A stretch of DNA of 64,000 nucleotides from Streptantibioticus_C sp963761325 (lineage in GTDB: Bacteria; Actinomycetota; Actinomycetes; Streptomycetales; Streptomycetaceae), in the NCBI GenBank assembly GCA_963761325.1, contig CAVXGZ010000003.1, forward strand, positions 186,001-250,000, written 5' to 3'. The translations under genes and the position numbers were made by a program. Shown here piece by piece: positions 42,168-51,732 of the stretch (the first letter of the stretch is position 1; each line of letters opens with the position of its first letter). The notes below the pieces were generated by a model. It made no database searches. It was not told the DNA's origin and saw only the letters and a program-made list of their open reading frames with translations.

Positions 42168-43397
42168 ATGACCTTGGATACGCGGACCCTGGAGCCGGCA
42201 CGCTGGGACGAGTGGTACGGCAAGCTCGAGCGCGCGTTCGGCGGTCCGCCGGAGCCGGACGAGGAGCGCGCGCTGTGGCGCGATCTGACCGAATCCGAGC
42301 GGTCGTTGGCGGTGTGGGATGCCGATGAGGTGATCGGGACGGCTGGGGCGTTCTCGTTCCGGATGACCGTGCCCGGCGCGGCCCTGGTCCCGACCGCCGG
42401 GGTGACGATGGTGAGCGTCCAGGCCACCCACCGGCGGCGCGGGGTGCTGACGTCCATGATGCGGCGGCAGTTGGACGACGTGCGCGAGCGCGGCGAGCCG
42501 CTGGCGGTGCTGACCGCCTCGGAGCCGGCGATCTACGGCCGGTTCGGATACGGCTGCGCCACCCAGCAGGTCTCCGTCTCGGTCGACACCGCACGGGTCG
42601 GACTCGTGCTGCCGCAGGGCACGGACGGCGTGCGGCTGCGGGTGGTCTCCCCGGCGCGGGCGGTGGAGGTGTGCGAGGGGATCTACCGCCGGCTGGTCGC
42701 CGGGCGGCCCGGGATGCTGGCGCGGCAGCCGGGTTGGGAGCTGCTGCCGGTCAACGACGCGCCGGCCTCGCGGTCCGGCGCCGGCGCGCTGCTGTGCGTG
42801 CTGGCCGAACGGGACGGCGAGGTCACCGGATACGCCCGCTACGCGACCAGGTCCGAGTGGTCGGCGGGCAGTCCGGACGGCACGGTGGCGCTGCGCGACC
42901 TGGCTGCGGTGGACCCGGTCACCCGGGCGGCGCTGTGGGGCTATCTGTTCGGCCTGGACCTCACCACGAAGCTGACCGCGGGCAACCTGCCGGCCGACGA
43001 CGCGCTGCTGCACCTGGTCACCGACCCGCGGCGCTGCCTGGTACGCAGCCGCGACGGGGTGTTCCTGCGGCTGGTGGACGTCGGCGCCGCGCTGTCGGCG
43101 CGCACCTACACCGCTCCGGTGGACGTGGTGTTGGAGGTGGCGGACCCGTTCTGCCCCTGGAACGCCGGGCGTTGGCGGCTGACCGGGGACGCCAAGGGCG
43201 CGTCCTGCGTGCGCACCGCCGACGCGGCCGATCTGGCGCTGTCGGCGCGGGAGTTGGGCGCCGGGTATCTGGGCGGTGTGTCGCTGGCCGCGCTGGCGGC
43301 GGCCGGCCGGGTCGCCGAGCTGCGCCCTGGGGCGCTGGCCGAGGCGTCGGCGGCGTTCCGCGGGGTGGTGGAGCCCTGGCTGCCTCACGGTTTCTGA
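42168..43397 (+). CDS. Eis-like GNAT N-acetyltransferase
   Basis: The 409-residue length and three-domain layout match the Eis family. The N-terminal GNAT has GVTMVSVQATHRRRGVLTSMMRRQL (acetyl-CoA loop) and LTASEPAIYGRFGYGCATQQ. A second degenerate GNAT and a sterol-carrier-like C-terminal domain follow (AADLALSARELGAGYLGGVSLAALA), and the chain ends in the usual carboxylate-bearing tail WLPHGF. Family members acetylate aminoglycosides and other amines; the substrate here is unknown. ATG 42168. The last 13 bp overlap the convergent nei-like gene. Confidence 0.9.
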   Translation: MTLDTRTLEPARWDEWYGKLERAFGGPPEPDEERALWRDLTESERSLAVWDADEVIGTAGAFSFRMTVPGAALVPTAGVTMVSVQATHRRRGVLTSMMRRQLDDVRERGEPLAVLTASEPAIYGRFGYGCATQQVSVSVDTARVGLVLPQGTDGVRLRVVSPARAVEVCEGIYRRLVAGRPGMLARQPGWELLPVNDAPASRSGAGALLCVLAERDGEVTGYARYATRSEWSAGSPDGTVALRDLAAVDPVTRAALWGYLFGLDLTTKLTAGNLPADDALLHLVTDPRRCLVRSRDGVFLRLVDVGAALSARTYTAPVDVVLEVADPFCPWNAGRWRLTGDAKGASCVRTADAADLALSARELGAGYLGGVSLAALAAAGRVAELRPGALAEASAAFRGVVEPWLPHGF

Positions 43398-44203
43398 CAG
43401 CCCGGGCACCAGAAGAGGTTGCGGTTGGCCAGCACCGCGGTGCGCACCGGGGTGCCGCACACCAGGCAGGGCTGCTGCGCGCGCCGGTAGACGTAGACCT
43501 CGCCGCCGTGGTCGTCCACCCGCGGCGGGCGGCCCATCGCCTGCGGGGTGTGCTGCGGGCGCACGGTGTCGATGCGGTTGTCGGCCACGCCCTGCCGCAT
43601 CAGCGCGACCAGGTCGGCCCATATCGCCTCCCAGCGGGCGCGGTCCAGCTCGCGGCCGGGGAGGTAGGGGTCGACGCCGTGCCGGAAGAGCACCTCGGCG
43701 CGGTAGACGTTGCCGACGCCGGCCAGCACGGACTGGTCCATCAGCAGCGTGGCGACGGGCGTGCGGCTGCGGGAGATCCGGCGCCAGGCGGGCGCGGGGT
43801 CGGTGCCCGGCCGCAGCGGATCGGGGCCGAGGCGGTCGTGCAGCAGCTTCTTGTCGGGTTCGGTGATCAGTTCGCAGGCGGCCGGCCCGCGCAGGTCGGC
43901 GAAGCCGGCTTCGGCGCCGCGGGCCACCAGCCGCAGCCGCACGGTGTCGCCGGCGGCGGGGGCCGGGCCGGCGCCGAGGGTGTAGCCGCCGAACAGGCCG
44001 AGGTGGACGTGGACCCAGCCGGCCGGGCCGAAGCCGAGGAAGAGGTGCTTGCCGTGCGCCTCGGCGCCCTCCAGCTCGCGGCCGTCGATCAGCGCGGCGC
44101 TGTCGGCGAACTTGCCCTGCGGGCTGGACGCCCGGACCGGTCGGCCGCCGAAGAGCCGGTCGTGGTCGGCGGCCAGCCGGTGGATGGTGTGGCCCTCCGG
44201 CAT
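43385..44203 (-). CDS. nei: Fpg/Nei-type DNA glycosylase (endonuclease VIII-like)
   Basis: Base-excision repair enzyme that removes oxidised pyrimidines and cuts the strand. The 272-residue product starts MPEGHTIHRLA (catalytic P2, E3 after Met removal), has the helix-2-turn-helix MDQSVLAGVGNVYRAEVLFRHG, and a zinc finger CLVCG...WCPGCQ at the end. ATG 44203 lies 7 bp after rpiB, so both form one unit. Tail-to-tail overlap of 13 bp with the Eis-like gene. Confidence 0.92.
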   Translation of the reverse strand: MPEGHTIHRLAADHDRLFGGRPVRASSPQGKFADSAALIDGRELEGAEAHGKHLFLGFGPAGWVHVHLGLFGGYTLGAGPAPAAGDTVRLRLVARGAEAGFADLRGPAACELITEPDKKLLHDRLGPDPLRPGTDPAPAWRRISRSRTPVATLLMDQSVLAGVGNVYRAEVLFRHGVDPYLPGRELDRARWEAIWADLVALMRQGVADNRIDTVRPQHTPQAMGRPPRVDDHGGEVYVYRRAQQPCLVCGTPVRTAVLANRNLFWCPGCQKP

Positions 44204-44210
44204 CCGCAGA

Positions 44211-44699
44211 TCAGTCCTGCGCGGGGTGGTGGGCCGGGATGTCCGGCAGGACGCGGGTGAGTTCGTAGGCGCTGAGCATGTCGATGCGGCGGATGTGCCG
44301 CTCGCCCTCGGAGAACGGGGTGGCGAGGAAGGCCTCGACGAACCGGGTGGCTTCCTCGGCGGTGTGCATCCGGGCGCCGACGCTGACGACGTTGGCGTTG
44401 TTGTGCTCGCGGCCGAGCCGGGCGGTCTCCTCGCTCCAGGCGAGCGCCGCGCGCACGCCGCGCACCTTGTTGGCCGCGATCGCCTCGCCGTTGCCGGAGC
44501 CGCCGATCACGATGCCCAGCGAGCCGGCGTCGGCCGCGGTGCGTTCGGCGGCGCGCAGGCAGAACGGCGGGTAGTCGTCGTCCGGGTCGAGGACGTGCGG
44601 GCCGCAGTCGACCGGGTCGTGGCCTTCGGCCTTGAGCCAGTCGGCGAGGTGGTTCTTGAGTTCGTATCCGGCATGGTCCGAGCCGAGGTACACGCGCAT
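44211..44699 (-). CDS. rpiB: ribose-5-phosphate isomerase B
   Basis: Interconverts ribose-5-phosphate and ribulose-5-phosphate. The 162-residue product has MRVYLGSDHAGYELK, IVIGGSGNGEAIAANKVRGVRAAL and REHNNANVVSVGARM, with the C-terminal basic segment SEGERHIRRIDML. ATG 44699. The strand is open far upstream in this frame, but nothing there resembles a protein. Confidence 0.95.
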   Translation of the reverse strand: MRVYLGSDHAGYELKNHLADWLKAEGHDPVDCGPHVLDPDDDYPPFCLRAAERTAADAGSLGIVIGGSGNGEAIAANKVRGVRAALAWSEETARLGREHNNANVVSVGARMHTAEEATRFVEAFLATPFSEGERHIRRIDMLSAYELTRVLPDIPAHHPAQD

Positions 44700-44758
44700 G
44701 GCAGCAGTCTGCCATGCGGCCGGACCGGCGGAACCGCGCCCCCGGTCCGGCGCGGCGC

Positions 44759-45373
44759 TCAGCGCTCGGCGCGGCGCACGAGCTTCCACGCGGCGGGCAG
44801 CAGGCCCATCGCGAGGGCCGCCTTGAGGGCGTCGCCGATCAGGTACGGGGTCAGTCCGAGCGCGACCGCCCGGCCCAGCGACAGGTGGACGGCGACCGCG
44901 AGGTAGGGCACGCCGACCGCGTAGATCAGCGCCTCGCCGACCACCATCGCGCCGGCGGTGCGCAGCACGTTGCGGTCGGCGCCGAGCCGGGCGAGCGCGC
45001 CGACCGCGGAGGCGGCCAGGATCATGCCGAGGATGTAGCCGAAGCTGGCGCTCGACGCGCCGGAGGTGCCGCCGGCGAACCAGGGCATCCCGGCGACGCC
45101 GGCGAGCGCGTACAGCAGCATCGAGGTCGCGCCGCGCCGGGCGCCGAGCGTGGTGCCGACCAGCAGTGCGGCGAAGGTCTGCCCGGTGACCGGCACCGGG
45201 GAGCCGTGCACAGGCAGCGATATCTGCGCGGCCAGCCCGGTCAGCGCGGCGCCGCCGACCACCAGCGCGGTGTCGCGGACCACGGCGCGGCCGGCGGTCG
45301 AGGCGGGCAGCAGGTCGGCGAGCACCTGTCGGGGGCGCACTGCGCTGGCGCCGGTGGAGGCGGCGAGGCTCAT
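44759..45373 (-). CDS. bioY: BioY biotin transporter
   Basis: Substrate-binding membrane component of an ECF biotin transporter. The 204-residue product has six helices and the family motif GSPVPVTGQTFAALLVGTTLGARRG and YILGMILAASAVG. No bioM/bioN genes are adjacent, so it works alone or with a shared energising unit. ATG 45373. The 156-bp gap upstream holds no recognised BirA or BioQ operator. Confidence 0.92.
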   Translation of the reverse strand: MSLAASTGASAVRPRQVLADLLPASTAGRAVVRDTALVVGGAALTGLAAQISLPVHGSPVPVTGQTFAALLVGTTLGARRGATSMLLYALAGVAGMPWFAGGTSGASSASFGYILGMILAASAVGALARLGADRNVLRTAGAMVVGEALIYAVGVPYLAVAVHLSLGRAVALGLTPYLIGDALKAALAMGLLPAAWKLVRRAER

Positions 45374-45529
45374 CGGATCTCCGCGGGGGTGAGGGAGCGG
45401 TCGGGGACTGGCCGTTTTCCAGGGAACGCCACGCGCTTCGAGGCGGTGACGAGCGGGGCTGGAACCCGTCGACGGTAACCCGGCCGCCCGCGGCGGGGGC
45501 GACCGGGCACCGCCGTGCGGCGGGCCGGG

Positions 45530-46165
45530 TCAGTCGAAGACCGGGCTCTGGGTGCGGGTGCGCTTGATCTCGTAGAAGCCGGGGATCGAGGCGACCATCA
45601 GCGTGCCGTCCCAGAGCTTGGCGGCCTCCTCGCCCTTCGGGGCGGGGGTGACGACCGGTCCGAAGAAGGCGATCTGCTCGCCGTCCGAGCCGGGCACGGC
45701 GATGACCGGGGTGCCGACCTCGGTGCCGACCAGGCTGATGCCCTCCTCGTGCGAGGCGCGCACCGCGTCGTCGTAGGCGTCGGTCTCGGCGGCGTCGGCG
45801 AGTTCGACGGGCAGGCCGGCCTCCTTGAGGGCGGCGGTGATCGTCTCGCGGTCCTTGGGCAGCGCCTGGTTGTGGAACCGGGTGCCGAGCGCGGTGTAGA
45901 GCGGGCCGAGCACCTCGTCGCCGTGCTGCTGCGCGGCGGCGACGCAGACGCGCACCGGGCCCCACGCCGTGGTGAGCATCTCGCGGTAGTGCTCGGACAG
46001 TTCGTCGCGGCGCGGCTCGTTGAGCACGGCCAGGCTCATCACGTGCCAGCGCACGTGGACCGGGCGGACCCGCTCGACCTCCAGCATCCAGCGGGACGTC
46101 ATCCAGGCCCACGGGCACAGCGGGTCGAACCAGAAGTCGGCGGGGGTCTTGTCGGTGTCGCTCAC
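45530..46165 (-). CDS. DsbA-family mycothiol-dependent reductase (Rv2466c type)
   Basis: The 211-residue product has a thioredoxin-fold start FWFDPLCPWAWMTSRWMLE with the single-cysteine CPWA active site, as in mycobacterial Rv2466c, and a helical insert (SEHYREMLTTAWGPVRV). The cis-proline region is VGTPVIAVPGSD. It should use mycothiol to reduce nitro-compounds or disulfides. GTG 46165 has GGAGAG upstream. It is divergent from the first aminopeptidase N gene. Confidence 0.88.
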   Translation of the reverse strand: MSDTDKTPADFWFDPLCPWAWMTSRWMLEVERVRPVHVRWHVMSLAVLNEPRRDELSEHYREMLTTAWGPVRVCVAAAQQHGDEVLGPLYTALGTRFHNQALPKDRETITAALKEAGLPVELADAAETDAYDDAVRASHEEGISLVGTEVGTPVIAVPGSDGEQIAFFGPVVTPAPKGEEAAKLWDGTLMVASIPGFYEIKRTRTQSPVFD

Positions 46166-46364
46166 GGCGTCTCTCCCGGTCGTACCTGTCGGGTGCGGAT
46201 GGACTCCCCTCAGAACACGGGCGGACGCCGGGCGCATTCCCGTACCGCGTGCGCCGGGGCGCGCGTGGGATGATGCGTTGCCGAAATCCCGGCGGAGCGA
46301 TCCGCCGGCGACCGGTCCGGCGGCCGGTCCGGCGGAAACCACGACCGATGACGAAGGAGTCACC

Positions 46365-48977
46365 GTGCCCGGCGAGAACCTGACCCGCGACGAGGCCCAC
46401 GAGCGGGCCGGGCTGATCGCTGTCGAGAGCTACGAAGTGGCGCTGGACCTGCGTTCCGCGCCGGACCCCGACGAAGAAACCTTCCGCTCGGTGACCACCG
46501 TGCGGTTCCGCTGCACCCGGCCCGGCGCGGCCACCTTCGTCGACCTGCTCGCCCCGGCGGTCTCCGCCGTGGTGCTCAACGGGCGGGAGCTGGACCCGGC
46601 CGAGGTCTTCGACGGCACCCGGATCGTGCTGGACGGGCTGGCCGCGTCCAACGAGCTGACGGTGGACGCCTCCTGCGCGTACAGCAGGACCGGTGAGGGG
46701 CTGCACCGCTTCGCCGACCCGGAGGACGGCGAGGTCTACCTCTACACGCAGTACGAACCGGCCGACTCGCGCCGGGTGTTCGCCAACTTCGAGCAGCCGG
46801 ACCTCAAGGCGCCCTTCACCCTGACGGTGACCGCGCCCGCCGCCTGGACGGTGCTCGGCAACAGCGAGGCGGCCGGCCCCGCCGAGCCGGTCGGCGCCGA
46901 CGCGGCCACCTGGCGGTTCGCGCCGACGCTGCCGATCTCCACGTACATCACGGCCGTGGTGGCCGGGCCCTACCACGTGGAGCGCGACGGCTACCGGCGC
47001 GAACTGCCCGGCGGCGACGTGCTGGAGATCCCGCTCGGCGCGCTGTGCCGCCGGTCGCTGGCCCGGCACTTCGACGCGGACGACATCTTCACCGTCACCA
47101 AGCAGGGCCTGGACTTCTTCCACGACCACTTCGACTTCCCGTACCCGTTCGGCAAGTACGACCAGGCGTTCGTGCCGGAGTACAACCTGGGCGCGATGGA
47201 GAACCCCGGACTGGTCACCTTCCGCGAGCAGTTCGTCTTCCGCGGCCGGGTCACCCGGGCCGCCTACGAGGTCCGGGCCAACGTCATCCTGCACGAGATG
47301 ACCCACATGTGGTTCGGCGACCTGGTCACCATGGAGTGGTGGGACGACCTGTGGCTCAAGGAGTCGTTCGCCGACTTCATGGGCTCGCTCTCGCAGGTGG
47401 AGGCGACCCGCTTCACCGAGGGCTGGATCACCTTCGCCAACCGCCGCAAGTCCCTGGCCTACCGGGCCGACCAGCTGCCGTCCACCCACCCGGTCACCGC
47501 GGACGTGCGCGACCTGCAGGACGCCAAGCTCAACTTCGACGGCATCACCTACGCCAAGGGCGCCTCGGCCCTGAAGCAACTGGTCGCCTACGTGGGCCGG
47601 GACGCGTTCCTGGAGGGCGCCCGGCGCTACTTCAAGCGGCACGCCTACGGCAACACCCGGCTCGCCGACCTGCTCGCGGTGCTCGGCGAGACCTCGGGCC
47701 GGGACATGGCGACGTGGTCGCGCTCCTGGCTGCAGACCGCGGGCGTCAACTCGCTGACCCCCGAGGTGACCTACGACGACGCGGCCGGCCGGATCGCCGA
47801 ACTCGCGGTGCTGCAGGGCGCGGACCCCGCCCACCCCGAGCTGCGTCCGCACCGGGTCGCGATCGGCCTCTACCGGCGCGGCGCCGACGGCCTGCTGGCC
47901 CGCTACGCGCGCGCCGAGGCCGACGTGGCCGGCGAGCGCACGGTGATCGCCGAACTGGCCGGCGCCGAGCGGCCCGAGCTGATCCTGGTCAACGACGAGG
48001 ACCTGACGTACTGCAAGGTGCGCTTCGACGAGGGGTCGCTGGCCACGCTGCGCGAGCGGCTGGGCGACATCGCCGACCCGATGGCCCGCGCGCTCGCCTG
48101 GTCCGCGGTGTGGAACCTGACCCGCGACGGCCTGATGCCGGCCGGCGAGTACCTGGGCCTGGTGCGGGACTTCGCCGGCCGCGAGTCGGACGTCGGCGTG
48201 CTGCAGATGGTGATGACCTGGGCGAGCACCGCGCTGGAGTACTACACCGCGGACGCCCGGCGGGACGCGGCCGGCACCGCGCTCGCCGAGACCGCGCGGC
48301 GCGAGCTGGAGCGCGCCGAGCCGGGCAGCGGCCACCAGTTGGAGTGGGCCCGCTTCCTCGCGGCCACCGCCGCCCGCGAGAGCGACCTCGCCCTGCTGCG
48401 CGAACTGCTGGACGGCACGACGAAGATCGACGGGCTCGACGTCGACCAGGAGCTGCGCTGGACGCTCCTGGAACCGCTGGCCGCGCGCGGTGCGGCCGAC
48501 GAGGCGGTGCTCGGTGCCGAACTGGCCCGCGACAACACCGCCTCCGGCCGCCGCCACCAGGTGCGGTGCCTGGCCGCCCGGCCGTCCGCCGAGGTCAAGG
48601 CGGCGGCGTGGCACGACGTGGTGGAGTGCGACGAGCTGTCCAACGCCATGGTGGAGGCCACCATCGCCGGCTTCGCCCGGCCCGGCCAACGCGAGCTGCT
48701 GGAGCCGTACGGCGACACCTACTTCGCCGCGATCGAACGGGTCTGGCGGGAGCGGTCCATCGAGATCGGCCTGTCGGTGGTGCGCGGCCTGTTCCCGTCC
48801 TCGCAGCTGCGCCCGGCGACCCTGGACGCCGCCGACGCGTGGCTCGACGCGCACCCGGACGCGTCGCCGGCCCTGCGCCGGCTGGTGCTGGAGGAGCGCG
48901 ACGACCTGGCGCGGGCGCTGCGGGCGCAGGAGTGCGACGCGGCGAGCGCCGCGAACCCGGTGGATCCGGGGAACTGA
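46365..48977 (+). CDS. pepN: aminopeptidase N (M1 family), copy 1
   Basis: Zinc metallopeptidase that removes N-terminal residues from peptides. The 870-residue product has the exopeptidase motif GAMENPG and zinc site H310-E311-M-T-H314 with E333. The C-terminal helical domain is intact. GTG 46365 has AAGGAG 6 nt upstream, starting VPGENLTRDEAHERA. A paralogue with the same start motif is at 52021. Confidence 0.95.
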   Translation: MPGENLTRDEAHERAGLIAVESYEVALDLRSAPDPDEETFRSVTTVRFRCTRPGAATFVDLLAPAVSAVVLNGRELDPAEVFDGTRIVLDGLAASNELTVDASCAYSRTGEGLHRFADPEDGEVYLYTQYEPADSRRVFANFEQPDLKAPFTLTVTAPAAWTVLGNSEAAGPAEPVGADAATWRFAPTLPISTYITAVVAGPYHVERDGYRRELPGGDVLEIPLGALCRRSLARHFDADDIFTVTKQGLDFFHDHFDFPYPFGKYDQAFVPEYNLGAMENPGLVTFREQFVFRGRVTRAAYEVRANVILHEMTHMWFGDLVTMEWWDDLWLKESFADFMGSLSQVEATRFTEGWITFANRRKSLAYRADQLPSTHPVTADVRDLQDAKLNFDGITYAKGASALKQLVAYVGRDAFLEGARRYFKRHAYGNTRLADLLAVLGETSGRDMATWSRSWLQTAGVNSLTPEVTYDDAAGRIAELAVLQGADPAHPELRPHRVAIGLYRRGADGLLARYARAEADVAGERTVIAELAGAERPELILVNDEDLTYCKVRFDEGSLATLRERLGDIADPMARALAWSAVWNLTRDGLMPAGEYLGLVRDFAGRESDVGVLQMVMTWASTALEYYTADARRDAAGTALAETARRELERAEPGSGHQLEWARFLAATAARESDLALLRELLDGTTKIDGLDVDQELRWTLLEPLAARGAADEAVLGAELARDNTASGRRHQVRCLAARPSAEVKAAAWHDVVECDELSNAMVEATIAGFARPGQRELLEPYGDTYFAAIERVWRERSIEIGLSVVRGLFPSSQLRPATLDAADAWLDAHPDASPALRRLVLEERDDLARALRAQECDAASAANPVDPGN

Positions 48978-49089
48978 CCCTCGCCTGCCGGCCGGTTCGG
49001 GTGCGCCCTTCGGTGCCGTGGCGTCCCGGTTTGTCGACGGGCGGGTAACAGGGGTTGGAAGGCGGGTCCCGGGTGGGAATCCGGGGGGC

Positions 49090-49980
49090 ATGAACCATGA
49101 GACGCCTTCCGTGCACCGCCCGCGCCCCGTGTCCGCCGCCCGCCCGCGCTCGGGACCGGCGCGGATGCGCGCCGCCCTGGCCTACGCGACCCGGCCGGCC
49201 CGCGGCGCCGTCCCGGCCGCGGGGGCGATGCTGACCGGGCTGACGGCGCTGTCGCTGCGGTGCCTGCCCGGGGTGCCGGGGCCGGACCGGCTGGAGCGGA
49301 TCGAGGTGCTGGTGGACGCCGGGCGGCGGCTGCGCGGCACCGCCGACGTCACGGTCCGCCGCGCCCCGGCGGGCACCGGTCTGCCGCGCCCGCGCATGGT
49401 GCTGAGCCTGCCGTGCGCCCCGCTGCCGCGCGCGGTGGCCGACGCGGCGGCCACCCTCGCCGACCGGGCGGACCCGGCGGCGGTGCGGGCGCTGCTGGTG
49501 GAGGCGGTGCGCACCGGCGACTGCGATCCGGCCCTCGTGGTGGCCGAGTTGGACGCCGCCGGGCTGCTGCGGCGGGACGGGGTGGCCGGGGCGGTGGACG
49601 AGTTGCTGGCCCGCCGGCGCACCTCGGCGGAGCACCGGCTGTACGGGATGGTGCGCGACTTCGGGCTGCCGGACCCGTTGTGGAACGTGGATCTGCGGCT
49701 GCCCGGCGGGCCCTACCTGGGCTCGGTGGACGCCTACTGGCCGCGGCACGCGGTGGCGCTGGAACTGGACGCGGTCCCGGCGGACCCGCGGCAGGCGGTG
49801 CGGTGGCCGCGGGTGAGCGGCGGCCGGGAGACGCTGGGCCGGCTCGGCATCGCGGTGATCAGCACGACGCCCGCCCAACTGCGCGCCTCCGCCGCCCGGC
49901 AGGCGTCGGTGGTGCGCACCGCCCTGCTGTCGGCGGACGAGCGGGCACCGCGGGCCCGGGTGGTGGTGCTGCCCCGGTGA
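49090..49980 (+). CDS. hypothetical protein with DUF559-like/PD-(D/E)XK-type C-terminus
   Basis: A 296-residue protein, Ala/Arg-rich. A helical middle (DPAAVRALLVEAVRTGD, LVVAELDAAGLLRRDGVAGAVDELLARR) leads to a C-terminal domain (WNVDLRLPGGPYLGSVDAYW, AVALELDAVPADPR) whose D...ExD arrangement recalls Vsr/DUF559 nuclease-like proteins common in actinomycetes. The lysine expected in a working PD-(D/E)XK site is not seen. ATG 49090 has a GGGGGG run just upstream. It converges with the next gene at 9 bp. Confidence 0.55.
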   Translation: MNHETPSVHRPRPVSAARPRSGPARMRAALAYATRPARGAVPAAGAMLTGLTALSLRCLPGVPGPDRLERIEVLVDAGRRLRGTADVTVRRAPAGTGLPRPRMVLSLPCAPLPRAVADAAATLADRADPAAVRALLVEAVRTGDCDPALVVAELDAAGLLRRDGVAGAVDELLARRRTSAEHRLYGMVRDFGLPDPLWNVDLRLPGGPYLGSVDAYWPRHAVALELDAVPADPRQAVRWPRVSGGRETLGRLGIAVISTTPAQLRASAARQASVVRTALLSADERAPRARVVVLPR

Positions 49981-49989
49981 CGGCGGCGG

Positions 49990-51732
49990 TCACCCGGGCA
50001 GCAGCAGTTCGGTGTTGCGGTCGGCGGGCCGGCCGGCGAGCGCGGTGCTGGCGCCGGGCCGGTTGAAGGACAACTCCCGGTACAGGGAGGCGATCCCGGC
50101 CGGGCCGAGGTCGTCGAAGTCGGTGCGGTGCGGCGCCGCGGACTCCACCAGGGTGGTGAAGAGCGACAGCGTGCCGTCGTGGTTGTCGGTGAGCTCCACC
50201 ACCCGGGCGAGCTGCGGGTAGTCCACGTGCGAGGCGGTGCTGATCTCCCAGTAGCCGTCGCGCGGCGTGATCCGGTTGGCGTGCACGTGCCCGTTGATCC
50301 ACGCGGCGACGTTGCGGTGCCGGCCGAGCAGGGCGCGGACCTCGTCGCCGGTGTGCCGCCGCTCGGCCGGACGGGCCGGGTCGGGGCGGGTGTTGGTCAT
50401 GGTCTCGCTGGTGTGGTGGCTGAAGACCAGCACGCGCTGGTCCCGGTTGCGGGTCAGCACGTCGTCCAGCCAGTCGAGTTGGGCGGTGCCGATCGAGCCG
50501 TTGGCGTCGCCGGCCCGGTCGGTGGTGTCCAGGCTGACGCCGAGCACCCCGTCGGTGAGCCGGAAGGTGTAGTAGAGGTGGTCGCCGGCCAGGTTGTCGG
50601 CGGTGAAGCCGTGGCCGGCCGGTCCGGGACCGGTGTTGGCCGGGTCCAGGTGGGCGGTGAGGTAGTCGCGGCGGGAGAACGGCGCGCGGCGCGGGTCGCC
50701 GGTGACGGTCCTGGCCGAGCGGCCGTAGGCGGCGTACAGGTGGCGCAGCATGTCGCCGCGCACGTCGAGCCCGTTGGCGGCGGCGTGCAGGACGGCGGCG
50801 GCCTCGGCGCGCGGGATCGACTCGATCTTGACGGTGCCGGTGGCCACCGAGTCGAACCAGGTGCCGGTCAGCGCGTAGCAGCCGCTGGTCAGCCCGTCGT
50901 GGTTGCCGGCCGTCGAGTACCACGGCAGCCGCAGTCCCGGGCTGTCCAGCGGGCGGATCGCGGCCTCCAGGAAGCCGGGGACGCGCGGGAAGCCGATCCG
51001 CTTGTCCTGGTCGCGCACCGCCGCCTCGGGCTGCCAGTACAGCGGGAGCCCGGAGTTCTGCACGCCCTCGTAGGCGTGCGGGTCGCCGGTGTTGGGGTCG
51101 AGGCGGCCGCCGTTGAGCCCGGTGAGGAACCAGTCGAGCTCGACCGACTCGTTGTTGTCGCAGTTGTCGCCGGTGGAGACCACGCAGGCCAGCGGTCCGC
51201 CGGTGACCGGGCCGCCGGGCAGCGAGTTGATCCGTTCGACCAGCGACACCAGGCCGGCCATGCCCAGCGCCTCCTGCGGCCGCCAGGAGTTGACGGCCGC
51301 GGCCCGCAGGTACTCCAGGCGCAACGGGGCCTGCGCGTCGGTCAGGTGCAGGTCGGTCAGTTGGACGAAGCCGGTCAGCAGCGTGCGCCGGTCCTCGCGG
51401 CCGGAGCGGGCCGGGCCGAGGTCGCCGCGGACCACCCGCGGCCAGCCCGGCCCCTCGCCGAGCCGCCGGTAGCCGCCGCTGCCGCGCGGGGTGGCGACCG
51501 TGCGCAGCGTGGTGCCCGCGGTGTACGGGCCGTGCCCGGCCGGCTGCGCGGGCCCGGTCGCTGCGGCCGGCGCGGCGCCCGGTGCGGTGCTCGGTGCGGC
51601 GCCGTGCCGGGCGGAGATCCCGCCGAGCACGCCGGCCAGTGCGGTGGCGGTGCCCGCGGTGGCGTACAGGAAGGCCCGGCGGTCCACGGTGCGGCGGGCC
51701 CGGCCGTCGGGTTCCGGAACGGAACTGGACAT
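49990..51732 (-). CDS. Tat-exported metallophosphoesterase (TIGR03767 type)
   Basis: The 580-residue precursor starts with a twin-arginine signal (R18-R19 in VDRRAFLYATAG). Calcineurin-type motifs follow: QLTDLHLTDAQ, VSTGDNCDNNE, TAGNHDGL, LVFSHHT and WINGHVHANR, which bind two metals. It is probably an extracellular phosphomono- or diesterase. ATG 51732 has GGGGA upstream. A possible PHO box at 51908-51929 suits control by phosphate starvation. Confidence 0.88.
   Translation of the reverse strand: MSSSVPEPDGRARRTVDRRAFLYATAGTATALAGVLGGISARHGAAPSTAPGAAPAAATGPAQPAGHGPYTAGTTLRTVATPRGSGGYRRLGEGPGWPRVVRGDLGPARSGREDRRTLLTGFVQLTDLHLTDAQAPLRLEYLRAAAVNSWRPQEALGMAGLVSLVERINSLPGGPVTGGPLACVVSTGDNCDNNESVELDWFLTGLNGGRLDPNTGDPHAYEGVQNSGLPLYWQPEAAVRDQDKRIGFPRVPGFLEAAIRPLDSPGLRLPWYSTAGNHDGLTSGCYALTGTWFDSVATGTVKIESIPRAEAAAVLHAAANGLDVRGDMLRHLYAAYGRSARTVTGDPRRAPFSRRDYLTAHLDPANTGPGPAGHGFTADNLAGDHLYYTFRLTDGVLGVSLDTTDRAGDANGSIGTAQLDWLDDVLTRNRDQRVLVFSHHTSETMTNTRPDPARPAERRHTGDEVRALLGRHRNVAAWINGHVHANRITPRDGYWEISTASHVDYPQLARVVELTDNHDGTLSLFTTLVESAAPHRTDFDDLGPAGIASLYRELSFNRPGASTALAGRPADRNTELLLPG

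Noticed and set aside
45374..45529. Regulator site upstream of bioY
   Set aside because: A GGAAC...GGTAAC pair is present, but spacing and sequence do not match the BirA or BioQ sites I know.
44211..49091. Minus-strand frame open for about 4.9 kb through pepN copy 1
   Set aside because: Only the last 162 codons (rpiB) look like protein; the rest is antisense to well-supported genes.
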